Source: Emcibacter sp. (GTDB lineage: Bacteria; Pseudomonadota; Alphaproteobacteria; Sphingomonadales; Emcibacteraceae). From it: a stretch of 9,419 nucleotides of DNA. Position numbers and translations under genes: made by a program. The DNA lies in the NCBI GenBank assembly GCA_023142175.1, contig JAGLJX010000062.1, positions 1 to 9,419 of the forward strand, in the 5' to 3' direction. Positions 1-7,523 of this stretch are shown in pieces. Each line of letters opens with the position of its first letter. Within the stretch, counting starts at the first letter, position 1. The notes under the pieces were generated by a model that made no database searches, was not told the DNA's origin, and was given only the letters and a program-made list of their open reading frames with translations.

Positions 1-37
1 AAATAAGGAAAGCGCCGGCGATTGAGGCAAAGATAAT

Positions 38-1327
38 ATGGAAAAAATAGTCATAGAAGGCGGCCACAGATTAGAAGGTCAACTGCCCATCAGCGGAGCA
101 AAGAATGCGGCCCTGCCACTCTTGTGTGCGGGACTGCTGACCAAAGGTGGCCTGACCCTGAATAACCTGCCCCATCTGGCGGATATTAAAACGCTGGCGA
201 GCCTGCTGGAAGAACTGGGTGCCACCATCAGCTATGAGGAAGAAGGCTGGGACATCGGCAGTGGTCAGACCGCAACTATTAACGTGCCCCAGATCACCAG
301 CACCACCGCCCCATACGACATTGTCCGCAAGATGCGCGCCTCTATTTTGGTGCTGGGGCCATTATTGGCCCGTGAAGGCGAGGCTATTGTCTCCCTGCCT
401 GGTGGATGTGCTATCGGCAACCGTCCTATTGATTTGCACCTGAAGGCTTTTGAGGCTATCGGGGCCACAATCGAACTGAAAGAAGGCTATGTGCGGGCAT
501 CGGGGAAACTCACCGGTGGCACAGTTCATTTTCCCATTGTTTCCGTTGGGGCCACAGAAAACATCCTGATGGCGGCCTGCCTTGCGGATGGCACCACAAC
601 CATTGAAAATGCCGCGCAGGAGCCGGAAATAAGTGACCTTGCCCATTGCCTTGTTGCCATGGGTGCAAAAATTTCCGGCATTGGCACATCGCGACTGGAG
701 GTTATCGGGGTAAGTGAGCTTCACGCGGCGGACTATACCGTTATGCCTGATAGAATCGAAGCGGGAAGTTATGCGATTGCTGCGGCCATGACCGACGGCG
801 AGCTGGAACTTGTGGGTGAGAATCTCCCTTTCGTGATGACCGGATCGCTGGAAATTCTGAAACAGGCCGGTCTGGTTTTCACAGAAACAGACAAGGGGTT
901 GCTGTTCCGACTTGGGCCAGAAAAAATAATTGGCATTAATGCCGTCACCCAGCCCTTTCCCGGTTTTCCGACCGATATGCAGGCCCAGCTTATGGCCATG
1001 ATGACGCTTTGCAACGGCGCATCGGTGATCACGGAAACCATTTTTGAAAACAGATTTATGCATGTGCCGGAACTCTGCCGCATGGGCGCGGATATTACCG
1101 TCAATGGTTCCACCGCCACAATCCGGGGTATCGAGCGACTTTTAGGCGCTCCGGTGATGGCAACTGACCTTCGGGCATCCATGTCGCTTGTGCTGGCCGG
1201 ACTGGCCGCAGAGGGCATTACCGAGGTTATGCGAATTTATCATCTGGACCGGGGCTATGAACGTCTGGTACAAAAGTTAAGTTCATGTGGCGCGAAAATA
1301 TCCCGCCAGCAAACAGACGGCATTTAA
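38..1327 (+). CDS. murA: UDP-N-acetylglucosamine 1-carboxyvinyltransferase
   Basis: Transfers enolpyruvate from PEP to the 3'-OH of UDP-GlcNAc, the first committed step of peptidoglycan precursor synthesis in the cytoplasm. The 429-residue product has the family length (E. coli 419) and the usual two-lobed EPSP-synthase-like architecture. Visible active-site landmarks are K22 in SGAKNA, C124 in LPGGCAIG (the E. coli Cys115 position, the fosfomycin target, so the enzyme is expected to be drug-sensitive), D313 in FPTDMQ, R379 in DLRAS and R405 in LDRGYE. ATG at 38 follows TGAGG at 23-27 with about 10 bases of spacing. It heads the visible gene cluster; the DUF2948 gene starts 16 bases after its stop, so co-transcription is likely. 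No promoter can be called in the 37 bases before it. Family membership is certain; the symbol follows from the complete active site. Confidence 0.97.
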   Translation: MEKIVIEGGHRLEGQLPISGAKNAALPLLCAGLLTKGGLTLNNLPHLADIKTLASLLEELGATISYEEEGWDIGSGQTATINVPQITSTTAPYDIVRKMRASILVLGPLLAREGEAIVSLPGGCAIGNRPIDLHLKAFEAIGATIELKEGYVRASGKLTGGTVHFPIVSVGATENILMAACLADGTTTIENAAQEPEISDLAHCLVAMGAKISGIGTSRLEVIGVSELHAADYTVMPDRIEAGSYAIAAAMTDGELELVGENLPFVMTGSLEILKQAGLVFTETDKGLLFRLGPEKIIGINAVTQPFPGFPTDMQAQLMAMMTLCNGASVITETIFENRFMHVPELCRMGADITVNGSTATIRGIERLLGAPVMATDLRASMSLVLAGLAAEGITEVMRIYHLDRGYERLVQKLSSCGAKISRQQTDGI

Positions 1328-1331
1328 CGGC

Positions 1332-1337
1332 AGGGGA
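1332..1337 (+). promoter_or_regulatory. Ribosome binding site deciding the DUF2948 start
   Basis: The purine run AGGGGA lies 6 bases before an in-frame TTG at 1344. It supports that TTG rather than the upstream ATG at 1287, which lies inside murA and has no comparable site. Confidence 0.6.
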
Positions 1338-1343
1338 CGCATA

Positions 1344-1829
1344 TTGGATAAGCTAAAGCTCAGAGCCGAAGACATAGAAGACATTACCATCATGTCTGCC
1401 TATCTTCAGGATGCGATAACGATGATGGGCGATATTGCCTATCTTCGCGAAAGCAGGCAATTTGTCATTATGCTGAACCGTTATGTCTGGGAGAACCGCT
1501 GTCCTGATACTGGCAAAATCCTGCCGGAAAAAGGGATGCCCTGTAGTCGAATACGGACAGGCCTGAATTTCGATGACGTGATGAAAATCAGTAGCCATAA
1601 TATTGCAACGCCCCTGAAAGAGCATCCTCTGGAGCTATTAGCTGTTGAGGCCATCCAATTGGAAGATAAGACATTTCATGTAAATTTTATCTTCTCCGGC
1701 GATGGGGTAATACGCTTGGAATGTGAGATGATTTCGGCACATATGCAGGATATTGGTGATATCTGGGCCGCTAAATGCCATCCCAAGCATGAAATTCTTA
1801 ACGCTCTTCAGGATGAAAATACTGGATAG
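1344..1829 (+). CDS. DUF2948 family protein (unknown function)
   Basis: A soluble protein of 161 residues when read from the TTG at 1344. The longer frame from ATG 1287 would overlap murA by 41 bases and adds a 19-residue stretch that looks like out-of-frame murA sequence. The mature-looking start, [23 protein letters not shown], is the usual beginning of this alphaproteobacterial family, followed by an [11 protein letters not shown] strand region and a C-terminal [13 protein letters not shown] segment. No signal peptide, membrane segment or catalytic motif is visible. In Alphaproteobacteria the gene is repeatedly found between murA and hisD, which is the basis for the call; no biochemical role is known to me. 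Translation is probably linked to murA, as only 16 bases separate the genes. Family assignment is by recalled sequence pattern and position. Confidence 0.85.
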   Translation: MDKLKLRAEDIEDITIMSAYLQDAITMMGDIAYLRESRQFVIMLNRYVWENRCPDTGKILPEKGMPCSRIRTGLNFDDVMKISSHNIATPLKEHPLELLAVEAIQLEDKTFHVNFIFSGDGVIRLECEMISAHMQDIGDIWAAKCHPKHEILNALQDENTG

Positions 1830-1830
1830 T

Positions 1831-1858
1831 TTGCCCACAATTTTGTACAACGGGGCAA
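1831..1858 (+). terminator. Possible hairpin between the DUF2948 gene and hisG
   Basis: TTGCCC (1831-1836) pairs with GGGCAA (1853-1858) across a 16-base loop that contains the palindrome TTGTACAA (1843-1850). It sits directly behind the DUF2948 stop and is followed by TTATTTG, so a weak terminator or a leader structure for hisG is possible. The large loop and the lack of a true U tract keep confidence low. Confidence 0.25.
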
Positions 1859-1888
1859 TTATTTGAATTTCTGGAGTTTAAAACACAA

Positions 1889-2551
1889 GTGTCTTCTAAT
1901 GAACCCATGATCATGGCCCTGCCTAAAGGCCGTATCCTTGAAGAGGTTATGCCAATCATTCGCGGGGCCGGAATTATTCCGGAACCGGATTTTGACAATC
2001 CCAAATCGCGGAAGCTTACCTTCGATACCAATAACCCTCTGCTTAAAATAATCAGGGTCAGAAGCTTTGATGTGGCGACCTTCGTTGCCTTTGGCGCAGC
2101 CCATCTTGGGGTGGCGGGCAATGATGTACTGCTTGAATTTGATTACCCCGAAATATATGCCCCGCTGGATCTGGACATAGGTCATTGCCGGGTATCGGTT
2201 GCGGAACTGAAATCCCTGAGCGAAAATGATGACCCAAGTCGCTGGAGCCATGTTCGTGTGGCTACAAAATACCCCAACCTGACCCGAAAGCATTTTGCAA
2301 AACGCGGTGTGCAGGCCGAATGTATCAAGCTGAACGGGGCGATGGAACTGGCGCCAAGCCTTGGTCTGTGCCGGCGTATTGTTGATCTGGTCAGCACCGG
2401 CGATACCCTCAAGGCAAATGGTTTGGTGGAGATCGAGAAAATCATTGATATCACCTCGCGCTTCATAGTCAACCGTACGGCCTTCAAGACCCGTAATGAA
2501 GAAATCAGCGAGATATTAAAAAATATCGGCGCCCGAAAAGATTTAAAGTGA
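1889..2551 (+). CDS. hisG: ATP phosphoribosyltransferase, short form
   Basis: Catalyses the first step of histidine synthesis, joining ATP and PRPP to give phosphoribosyl-ATP. The 220-residue product carries the N-terminal [10 protein letters not shown] motif and the PRPP-binding loop region [14 protein letters not shown] near residues 168-181. It stops where the long form would continue into its C-terminal regulatory domain, so it belongs to the HisG-S type, which by family knowledge works as an octamer with the HisZ regulatory subunit; no hisZ is in this window. GTG at 1889 is chosen with CTGGAG (1871-1876) upstream at 12 bases; ATG at 1907 is an alternative that would remove six residues. 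The stop lies 7 bases before hisD, so the two are almost certainly co-transcribed. Confidence 0.95.
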   Translation: MSSNEPMIMALPKGRILEEVMPIIRGAGIIPEPDFDNPKSRKLTFDTNNPLLKIIRVRSFDVATFVAFGAAHLGVAGNDVLLEFDYPEIYAPLDLDIGHCRVSVAELKSLSENDDPSRWSHVRVATKYPNLTRKHFAKRGVQAECIKLNGAMELAPSLGLCRRIVDLVSTGDTLKANGLVEIEKIIDITSRFIVNRTAFKTRNEEISEILKNIGARKDLK

Positions 2552-2558
2552 TGAGTAG

Positions 2559-3869
2559 ATGGTAACGACATTAAACGTAGCAGAGCCCGGATTTAATCAG
2601 GATTTTAAAAAATTCCTGAACGCCCGCAGGGATTCAGATACGGATGTTGCAGACGTGGTACGTGCAATCCTGAAGGATGTCCGAATACGCGGAGATGCGG
2701 CACTCTTTGACTATACCACCCGATTTGACCGGCTTGACCTAACGGCAGCAACCATCCGGGTCAGTGAGCAGGAATTAAAGTCTGCCAAAACTAAATGCAC
2801 CAAGGATGTATTGGATGCTTTAGACGTTGCCGCACAGCGTATTGAAAGCTTTCATAGCCGCCATTTACCCGAAGATGATGCCTATACAGATGCGGAAGGT
2901 GTATCGCTGGAGGCGCGCTGGACGGCGGTATCCTCTGCGGGGATATATGTTCCGGGTGGCAAGGCGGTCTACCCCTCCTCGGTCCTTATGAACGCCATAC
3001 CGGCCAAATGTGCGGGCGTGGAGCGTATTATCATGATGGTTCCAGCACCGAATGGCAACCTCAACCCATTGGTTTTGGCGGCTGCTGAGCTTGCAGGCAT
3101 CACGGAAATATATAAAATCGGCGGTGCACAGGCAGTCGCGGCCTTGGCCTATGGTACAGAATCAGTCGCGCCTGTTGACGTAATAACCGGCCCCGGAAAT
3201 GCTTACGTTGCGGCGGCAAAACGCGAAGTTTTTGGCACTGTCGGCATTGACATGATTGCCGGGCCTTCGGAAATTCTGGTGGTGGCCGATGGCAAGAATG
3301 ATCCACGCTGGATTGCCATGGACTTACTGTCCCAAGCAGAACATGACGAAGTAGCCCAGTCCATCCTTATCACCGATGATGCGGCTTTTGCCAAGGCAAC
3401 CTGCGCGGCGGTGGAAGATCACCTGAAAGAGCTGACCCGGTCTGATATTGCCCGCACAAGCTGGAATGATCATGGTGCGGTTATTTTGGTGGATGACCTC
3501 AATCAAGCTGTTGCCTTGATAAATCAACTGGCACCCGAACATCTGGAACTGGCTATTGATAATCCGCGCGAATATGCCAAAAATATTCGCAATGCCGGAT
3601 CGATCTTCCTTGGCCGTTATACACCCGAAGCCATTGGTGATTATGTTGCAGGCCCTAATCATGTGCTTCCCACCGCCCGAAGTGCACGCTTTTCATCGGG
3701 TTTGAGTGTTCTTAATTTTATGAAAAGGAATACTCTGATAGAATGCTCAGATGAAAGCCTTGCTAAAATTGGCCCGGCGGCCATGACTTTGGCCGAAGAA
3801 GAAGGACTGCAGGCTCACGCCCGATCCATTGGGATCAGGTTACAAAAAGATCCATTGGGATCAGGTTGA
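2559..3869 (+). CDS. hisD: Histidinol dehydrogenase
   Basis: Performs the last two steps of histidine synthesis, the NAD-dependent, zinc-requiring oxidation of L-histidinol to L-histidine. The 436-residue length is normal (E. coli 434). Zinc ligands and catalytic residues are all visible: Q259 and H262 in SQAEHDE, E327 and H328 in LAPEHLE, D361 in GDYVAGPNH and H420 in LQAHARS. The cofactor region includes GGAQAVAALAYGT and ITGPGNAYVAAAKR. ATG at 2559 follows the hisG stop by 7 bases. The last nine codons lie partly within a tandem repeat (see the 3823-3867 entry), so the extreme C-terminus QKDPLGSG appears recently acquired but lies beyond the last ligand and is unlikely to hurt activity. 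Confidence 0.97.
   Translation: MVTTLNVAEPGFNQDFKKFLNARRDSDTDVADVVRAILKDVRIRGDAALFDYTTRFDRLDLTAATIRVSEQELKSAKTKCTKDVLDALDVAAQRIESFHSRHLPEDDAYTDAEGVSLEARWTAVSSAGIYVPGGKAVYPSSVLMNAIPAKCAGVERIIMMVPAPNGNLNPLVLAAAELAGITEIYKIGGAQAVAALAYGTESVAPVDVITGPGNAYVAAAKREVFGTVGIDMIAGPSEILVVADGKNDPRWIAMDLLSQAEHDEVAQSILITDDAAFAKATCAAVEDHLKELTRSDIARTSWNDHGAVILVDDLNQAVALINQLAPEHLELAIDNPREYAKNIRNAGSIFLGRYTPEAIGDYVAGPNHVLPTARSARFSSGLSVLNFMKRNTLIECSDESLAKIGPAAMTLAEEEGLQAHARSIGIRLQKDPLGSG
3823..3867 (+). repeat. 19-bp direct repeat at the 3' end of hisD
   Basis: A 19-base sequence beginning GATCCATTGGGATC occurs at 3823-3841 and again, identical, at 3849-3867. The offset of 26 bases means the second copy is read in another frame. 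The first copy encodes part of SIGIRL and the second encodes DPLGSG and supplies the stop. This looks like a partial tandem duplication. Confidence 0.9.
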
Positions 3870-3892
3870 AAGACAAGGGATAGGACAACGGC

Positions 3893-4387
3893 ATGGGCAG
3901 CACCAACCGTATCTGCCATATCGAACTGGATGAAAAATCAATCATTCGCCGGAATGCGGATATTGATCACGAACGCCGTGTCGCCATTTTTGATCTGCTG
4001 GAAGACAACATCTATCAGCCACTTGAAAATATGCCCGACAATTATGCCGGACCCTTCCGGCTTGTGCTCAGAATGGAAGATAACCGTCTGGCCATGGATA
4101 TATATACCGCCGCAGACCATCAACTGACCAAAAAACTGACCATAATAGCCATACCGCTAACGCTGTTGCGCAGAACCATCAAGGAATATTTCCATATCTG
4201 TGACAGCTATTTTACCGCCATAAAAAGCGCCAGCCCCCGACAGATTGAAACCATCGATATGGCCCGCCGCAGCCTTCATGATCAAGGGTCCGAGATATTG
4301 CTGGAAAAACTTGGCGAGAAAGTAAAAATGGACTTTCCCACGGCGCGGCGCCTATTCACCCTGATATGCGTATTACAGATCAGGTAG
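3893..4387 (+). CDS. UPF0262 family protein (unknown function)
   Basis: A 164-residue soluble protein of an alphaproteobacterial family without known function. Family hallmarks are the N-terminal ELDEKSIIRR and DIDHERRVAIFDLLEDN block (roughly residues 11-39), the GPFRLVLRMEDNRLAMDIY strands, ICDSYFTAIKSASPRQIETID in the middle (about residues 102-122), and the nearly invariant C-terminal DFPTARRLFTLICVLQ. No signal peptide, membrane helix or metal-binding cluster is seen; many paired Arg and Asp/Glu residues suggest a binding rather than a classical catalytic role, which is inference. ATG at 3893 is preceded by AAGGGATAGGA (3875-3885). It sits 23 bases after hisD and 3 bases before the phosphatase gene, an arrangement conserved in the class. 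Confidence 0.9.
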   Translation: MGSTNRICHIELDEKSIIRRNADIDHERRVAIFDLLEDNIYQPLENMPDNYAGPFRLVLRMEDNRLAMDIYTAADHQLTKKLTIIAIPLTLLRRTIKEYFHICDSYFTAIKSASPRQIETIDMARRSLHDQGSEILLEKLGEKVKMDFPTARRLFTLICVLQIR

Positions 4388-4390
4388 CGC

Positions 4391-4873
4391 ATGGCTAACA
4401 TTGTCATCCCCAATTCCCCCGCCCCCCTTGAAATCCCGCATAGTGTCTTGTTTATGTGTAATTTTAATGCGGTGCGCTCGCCCATGGCTGAAGCCCTGAC
4501 AAAATATCTCTGTGGTCACCAGATTTTCACAGACAGTGTCGGCATACGAGCAGAAGATGATAGTGCCAATCCCTTTGCCATTGCCGTCATGGATGAAATC
4601 GGACTGGATTTATCCTCCCATAAACCCAAAAGATTCGAAGATCTGATGGACAGCTCCTTTGATCTTGTGGTGACCTTAAGCCCGGAGGCACAGCATAAGG
4701 CCATTGACCTGACCCGCACGCTGGATTGTCAGGTTGAATATTGGCCGACCCTTGACCCCACCGCCGTTCTGGGCAACCGCGAGAATATTATCGCTGCCTT
4801 TCGCCAGACCCGTAACATGATAACAGATCGGATCAAACGCCGTTTTGATGTTGGTTATTCCCCAATCGTTTAG
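4391..4873 (+). CDS. Low-molecular-weight protein tyrosine phosphatase / arsenate reductase-like protein
   Basis: The 160-residue product has the P-loop CX5RS of low-molecular-weight phosphatases, CNFNAVRS, with nucleophile C23 and phosphate-binding R29, and the general-acid loop DP at D122-P123 in WPTLDPT. These residues are enough for a cysteine-dependent phosphatase that passes through a phosphocysteine intermediate. The redox cysteine pair of thioredoxin-coupled arsenate reductases is absent from the equivalent VTLSPEAQHK segment, so a phosphatase acting on protein or small substrates is more likely than arsenate reduction; the substrate is unknown. ATG at 4391 lies 3 bases after the UPF0262 stop, indicating translational coupling. 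No partner kinase is in view. Confidence 0.87.
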   Translation: MANIVIPNSPAPLEIPHSVLFMCNFNAVRSPMAEALTKYLCGHQIFTDSVGIRAEDDSANPFAIAVMDEIGLDLSSHKPKRFEDLMDSSFDLVVTLSPEAQHKAIDLTRTLDCQVEYWPTLDPTAVLGNRENIIAAFRQTRNMITDRIKRRFDVGYSPIV

Positions 4874-4904
4874 GGTCAGTACCTAACATTAAAGCAATTA
4901 ACAC

Positions 4905-4933
4905 TTGAAAAATCTGTGGTTTAGGCTATTTAT
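4905..4933 (+). promoter_or_regulatory. Probable sigma70-type promoter for infA
   Basis: TTGAAA (4905-4910, preceded by C as is common in alphaproteobacterial -35 boxes) and TATTTAT (4927-4933) are separated by 16 bases and lie in the 90-base gap before infA, the widest in the cluster. The predicted start of transcription is near 4940, leaving a short leader with the GAGGAG ribosome binding site at 4953-4958. Confidence 0.55.
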
Positions 4934-4963
4934 CTCGGCAAAGATTTTTAATGAGGAGCCAAT

Positions 4964-5182
4964 ATGGCCAAAGAAGAACTTTTGGAAATGCGCGGCACGG
5001 TTACTGAACTGTTGCCTAACGCCATGTTCCGCGTAAAACTTGAGAATGACCATGAAATTCTGGGTCATACCGCCGGCAAAATGCGTAAAAACCGCATTCG
5101 TGTACTGGTCGGTGACGAGGTATTGGTTGAGATGACCCCATACGACCTGTCAAAAGGCCGCATTACTTATCGCTTTAAATAA
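4964..5182 (+). CDS. infA: Translation initiation factor IF-1
   Basis: An OB-fold (S1-like) protein that binds the ribosomal A site during initiation and works with IF-2 and IF-3. The 72-residue length is exactly the standard one. The [24 protein letters not shown] start, the [23 protein letters not shown] core and the [12 protein letters not shown] end are all diagnostic. ATG at 4964 has a strong GAGGAG site at 4953-4958. It likely has its own promoter in the preceding gap, fitting a high constant demand. The stop TAA directly abuts the maf ATG, so maf translation probably depends on ribosomes finishing infA. Confidence 0.98.
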   Translation: MAKEELLEMRGTVTELLPNAMFRVKLENDHEILGHTAGKMRKNRIRVLVGDEVLVEMTPYDLSKGRITYRFK

Positions 5183-5755
5183 ATGCCAAACCTGATATTA
5201 GCCTCTGCCTCGCCCCGACGTGTAGAGCTACTGGCGCAGATAGGCATTACCCCCAATCAGATTATTCCGGCGGATATTGATGAAACGCCGCACCCCAAAG
5301 AATCTCCCCGCCAATTGGCCGAACGGCTGGCCGTGGAAAAGGCTGCCCTCATAGCAGAAAATCATCTGGATAGTTATATTCTCGCCGCCGATACAGTGGT
5401 GGCACTGGGCAAGCGCATATTGGGCAAAGCCGCAACGATTGAAGACGCCCGAAAATATCTCAGTCTGCTTTCAGGCCGCCGTCATAGGGTATATAGCGGT
5501 ATATCCCTGATCACCCCAAATGGACAGCAAACCTCCCGCGTGGTTGCAACCACGGTGATCTTCAAACGGTTTTCATCTGATGACCTTGACCATTACCTTG
5601 CCCATGATGAATGGCAGGGTAAGGCCGGAGCATATGGCATACAGGGCTTGGCGGCGCGATTTATCAAGAGTATCAACGGCTCCTACAGCAATGTGGTGGG
5701 GCTACCCCTGTTTGAGACAACCAATATATTGCAGGGAAATGGTTATGCCCTCTGA
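5183..5755 (+). CDS. maf: Maf family nucleoside triphosphate pyrophosphatase (dTTP/UTP type)
   Basis: Maf proteins hydrolyse nucleoside triphosphates to monophosphate and pyrophosphate and are thought to clear non-canonical or excess nucleotides; in some bacteria they affect septation. The 190-residue product shows SASPRR (S8-R13) at the nucleotide-binding N-terminus, ADIDET, the AADTVV motif with D70, and GKAGAYGIQGLAARF followed by INGSYSNVVGLPLFET. The AGAYGIQG and INGSY pattern resembles the YhdE/dTTP-UTP subfamily more than the m7GTP subfamily (YceF); that substrate assignment is inference. ATG follows the infA stop with no gap and no strong separate ribosome binding site, so coupling is expected. 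Its last 11 bases overlap rng. Confidence 0.94.
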   Translation: MPNLILASASPRRVELLAQIGITPNQIIPADIDETPHPKESPRQLAERLAVEKAALIAENHLDSYILAADTVVALGKRILGKAATIEDARKYLSLLSGRRHRVYSGISLITPNGQQTSRVVATTVIFKRFSSDDLDHYLAHDEWQGKAGAYGIQGLAARFIKSINGSYSNVVGLPLFETTNILQGNGYAL

Positions 5756-7127
5756 CATCCTGATTAATTCGGCAATCGGTGAAACCCGCCTCGCCCTTAT
5801 GGAAGCGGGACTACCCGTAGAAATACGTCTGTTCCGGGACCATGAACCCAGCCTCATCGGCGCTATTTATTACGGTCGTGTAACGTCCTTAAGTAAAGAG
5901 TTTCAAGCGGCTTTCATTGATCTGGAAAATGGGCTAACAGGATTCCTGCCCCTCACCCTTTTGCCCAAGCGACCCGGTGGAAAACCAAAAGATCTGACCA
6001 CGTTGCTCAATGAAGGTCAGAAGATCATTGTTCAGGTCACCGCAGACGCCACCGCTGATAAATCAGCAAAACTCACGGGCCGCGTTGAAATCATCAGCTC
6101 CGCCCTGATCCTGCATCCGTTCCGCGAAGGGGCGTTTATTTCCAGCCGGATCAAGAACCCTGCGCGGCGGGAAGAATTAAAAAGCTTTGCCAGCACCTTG
6201 AAACTCAAAGGCATGGGACTGACCCTAAGGACCGAAGCTCAGCATCTCTCCGATGATGACATAAAAAGCACCGCCAATCACCTGATCCGTCACTGGATAC
6301 GGGCCGTGGAAAACCGCGACAAAAAGAAAGTTCCCTTCCTGCTGTCTCAAGGCGGCGACAGTCTTCTGCAAATCTTAAGGCAATATGGCAGTACCAAACA
6401 TGACAGGATGATCTTTGACCAGCCCGCCTGCCTGAAAGAAGCTCAAGATTGGGCAAGGGAATTTGCGCCCGATTTGCTTGACCGGATGATGCTCCATTGT
6501 GAAAGCGCCCCCCTGTTTGAGTATTTCGACGTTGAGGAAGAGCTGGATCGTATATTTGACAAAAAAATCCCCCTGCCATCAGGCGCATGGATCACCATTG
6601 AGCAAACCGAAGCCATGGTTACGGTGGACGTTAATATGGGGAATGCCCGCCTGAGCAATGACCCTATAAAACAACGGCTTAACATAAATTTCGAGGCGGC
6701 AAAAGAAGTTTTCCGGCAAATCCGTCTGCGCGGAATCTCTGGACTGGTCGTCATTGACTTCATCAATATTTCCGGCAAATCGGAGGTCAGCAACCTACTC
6801 GGCGTGATCGATAACCTGATCCAGAATGACCCCGTTCAGATCCAGCGTAGCAACCTGTCTGCCTTTGGCCTGCTGGAGCTGGCCCGGAAGGCTAGCCATC
6901 AGGTCCTAAGCCGGCAAATTCTGGCGCCCACACGGCCCGCACCAACAGTAGAAACAGCGGCTCTAACCCTCTTACGTAAGGCTGTGCAGGATGCCGCGGC
7001 CAAGCCCGGTATTCCCCTTACTGTTATGACAGATCCCGCGATAGCTGCCTGGTTAAAAGAGCAGCCGGAACTTATGAATAAATTCACGAAACGAACTGGT
7101 AGCAAGCTTGTACTCAAGGAAAAATAA
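5745..7127 (+). CDS. rng: RNase E/G family endoribonuclease, compact form
   Basis: A 460-residue endoribonuclease of the RNase E/G family, which cuts single-stranded A/U-rich RNA and helps mature rRNA. The S1 RNA-binding region is near residues 35-70 (GAIYYGRVTSLSK, AAFIDLENGLTGFLPL). The DNase I-like catalytic centre has D295 in TVDVN and D338 in VVIDF, 43 residues apart exactly as D303 and D346 in E. coli RNase E. The zinc-link motif CPxC that follows the catalytic domain in RNase E and G is missing: LLELARK is followed by a cysteine-free stretch. There is also no long RNase E scaffold tail. ATG 5745 is chosen because AGGGA (5733-5737) lies 7 bases upstream; ATG 5739 is possible, while the much longer frame opening at 5580 only runs inside maf. 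It overlaps maf by 11 bases. Confidence 0.92.
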   Translation: MPSDILINSAIGETRLALMEAGLPVEIRLFRDHEPSLIGAIYYGRVTSLSKEFQAAFIDLENGLTGFLPLTLLPKRPGGKPKDLTTLLNEGQKIIVQVTADATADKSAKLTGRVEIISSALILHPFREGAFISSRIKNPARREELKSFASTLKLKGMGLTLRTEAQHLSDDDIKSTANHLIRHWIRAVENRDKKKVPFLLSQGGDSLLQILRQYGSTKHDRMIFDQPACLKEAQDWAREFAPDLLDRMMLHCESAPLFEYFDVEEELDRIFDKKIPLPSGAWITIEQTEAMVTVDVNMGNARLSNDPIKQRLNINFEAAKEVFRQIRLRGISGLVVIDFINISGKSEVSNLLGVIDNLIQNDPVQIQRSNLSAFGLLELARKASHQVLSRQILAPTRPAPTVETAALTLLRKAVQDAAAKPGIPLTVMTDPAIAAWLKEQPELMNKFTKRTGSKLVLKEK

Positions 7128-7130
7128 GTT

Positions 7131-7316
7131 ATGAAAGCTGCGAATAAGAACAGTCTTTGCGCCATCTGTGAGAAAAATCCGGTTGTGCCTAAATACAATC
7201 CCTTTTGCTCTTCCCGTTGTTCAGATGTGGATTTAGGCCGCTGGCTCAAGGGCAATTACGTGATTCCCGGTGACAAGGTCGATGTGCCGGATACGGATCC
7301 GGATGACGCCAGTTAA
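7131..7316 (+). CDS. yacG: YacG family zinc protein, DNA gyrase inhibitor
   Basis: A 61-residue zinc-binding protein of the YacG family; the E. coli member binds GyrB and inhibits DNA gyrase. Ligands are C10, C13, C26 and C30, spaced CX2C-X12-CX3C, followed by the family signature SDVDLGRWLKGNYVIPG and an acidic tail rich in Asp. ATG at 7131 lies 3 bases after the rng stop, with AAGGA (7116-7120) inside the end of rng as ribosome binding site, so it is the last gene of the cluster transcript. Placement between rng and tRNA-Phe is common in Alphaproteobacteria. The gyrase role here is transferred from the E. coli protein. Confidence 0.92.
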   Translation: MKAANKNSLCAICEKNPVVPKYNPFCSSRCSDVDLGRWLKGNYVIPGDKVDVPDTDPDDAS

Positions 7317-7342
7317 GTAGTTGATAAACGCTTAAAAACAGC

Positions 7343-7368
7343 AGCTTTTGACAAGCTCTCATTTTTTT
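7343..7368 (+). terminator. Possible weak terminator after yacG
   Basis: AGCTT (7343-7347) and AAGCT (7353-7357) can form a 5-bp stem with a 5-base loop, followed four bases later by seven T residues (7362-7368). The stem is short and A/T-rich and the T tract is not adjacent, so this is only a candidate for the end of the cluster transcript. Confidence 0.3.
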
Positions 7369-7379
7369 CAAACGAGTGC

Positions 7380-7408
7380 TGGACAGCACCCTAGTTTTTT
7401 TCTATAAC
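7380..7408 (+). promoter_or_regulatory. Probable sigma70-type promoter for tRNA-Phe
   Basis: TGGACA (7380-7385) and TATAAC (7403-7408) are separated by an ideal 17 bases. The stretch after the -10 box is C-rich (CCACCCACCCACG), as expected for the GC-rich discriminator of stringently controlled stable-RNA promoters; that regulation is inference. Expected transcription start is near 7415, about 34 bases before the tRNA. A small hairpin (GTGCT 7376-7380 with AGCAC 7385-7389) overlaps the -35 box. Confidence 0.6.
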
Positions 7409-7448
7409 CCACCCACCCACGCAAGTGGCCCCCCATATAGTCCCCGAT

Positions 7449-7523
7449 GCCCGGGTAGCTCAGGGGTAGAGCAGCGGATTGAAAATCCGCGTGTCGGTGG
7501 TTCAAATCCGCCCCCGGGCACCA
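7449..7523 (+). tRNA. tRNA-Phe (anticodon GAA)
   Basis: All cloverleaf elements fit within 75 bases. The acceptor stem is GCCCGGG (7449-7455) with CCCGGGC (7513-7519). The D arm is GCTC/GAGC. The anticodon stem is GCGGA/TCCGC around loop TTGAAAA, with anticodon GAA at 7481-7483. The variable loop is five bases, and the T arm is GGTGG/CCGCC with loop TTCAAAT. The discriminator A and CCA (7521-7523) are encoded. It decodes UUC/UUU. It closes the conserved cluster, and the sequence beyond it looks accessory, consistent with tRNA 3' ends being common integration sites. Confidence 0.97.

Noticed and set aside
362..1063. 233-codon reverse-strand frame inside murA
   Set aside because: It lies wholly antisense to a gene with a complete active site, and its translation is unlike any family I know and rich in Cys, His and Arg, as expected of a shadow frame.
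1287..1343. Upstream ATG start for the DUF2948 gene
   Set aside because: Would overlap murA by 41 bases and add residues from another frame of murA; the TTG at 1344 has a good ribosome binding site.
5580..5744. Long N-terminal extension of the RNase E/G protein
   Set aside because: The 55 extra codons are maf sequence in another frame; the family N-terminus begins at the ATG 5745.
7376..7401. GTGCT/AGCAC hairpin followed by a T run as a strong terminator
   Set aside because: The stem is only 5 bp and separated from the T run by five bases; the same bases form a better -35/-10 promoter pair for tRNA-Phe.
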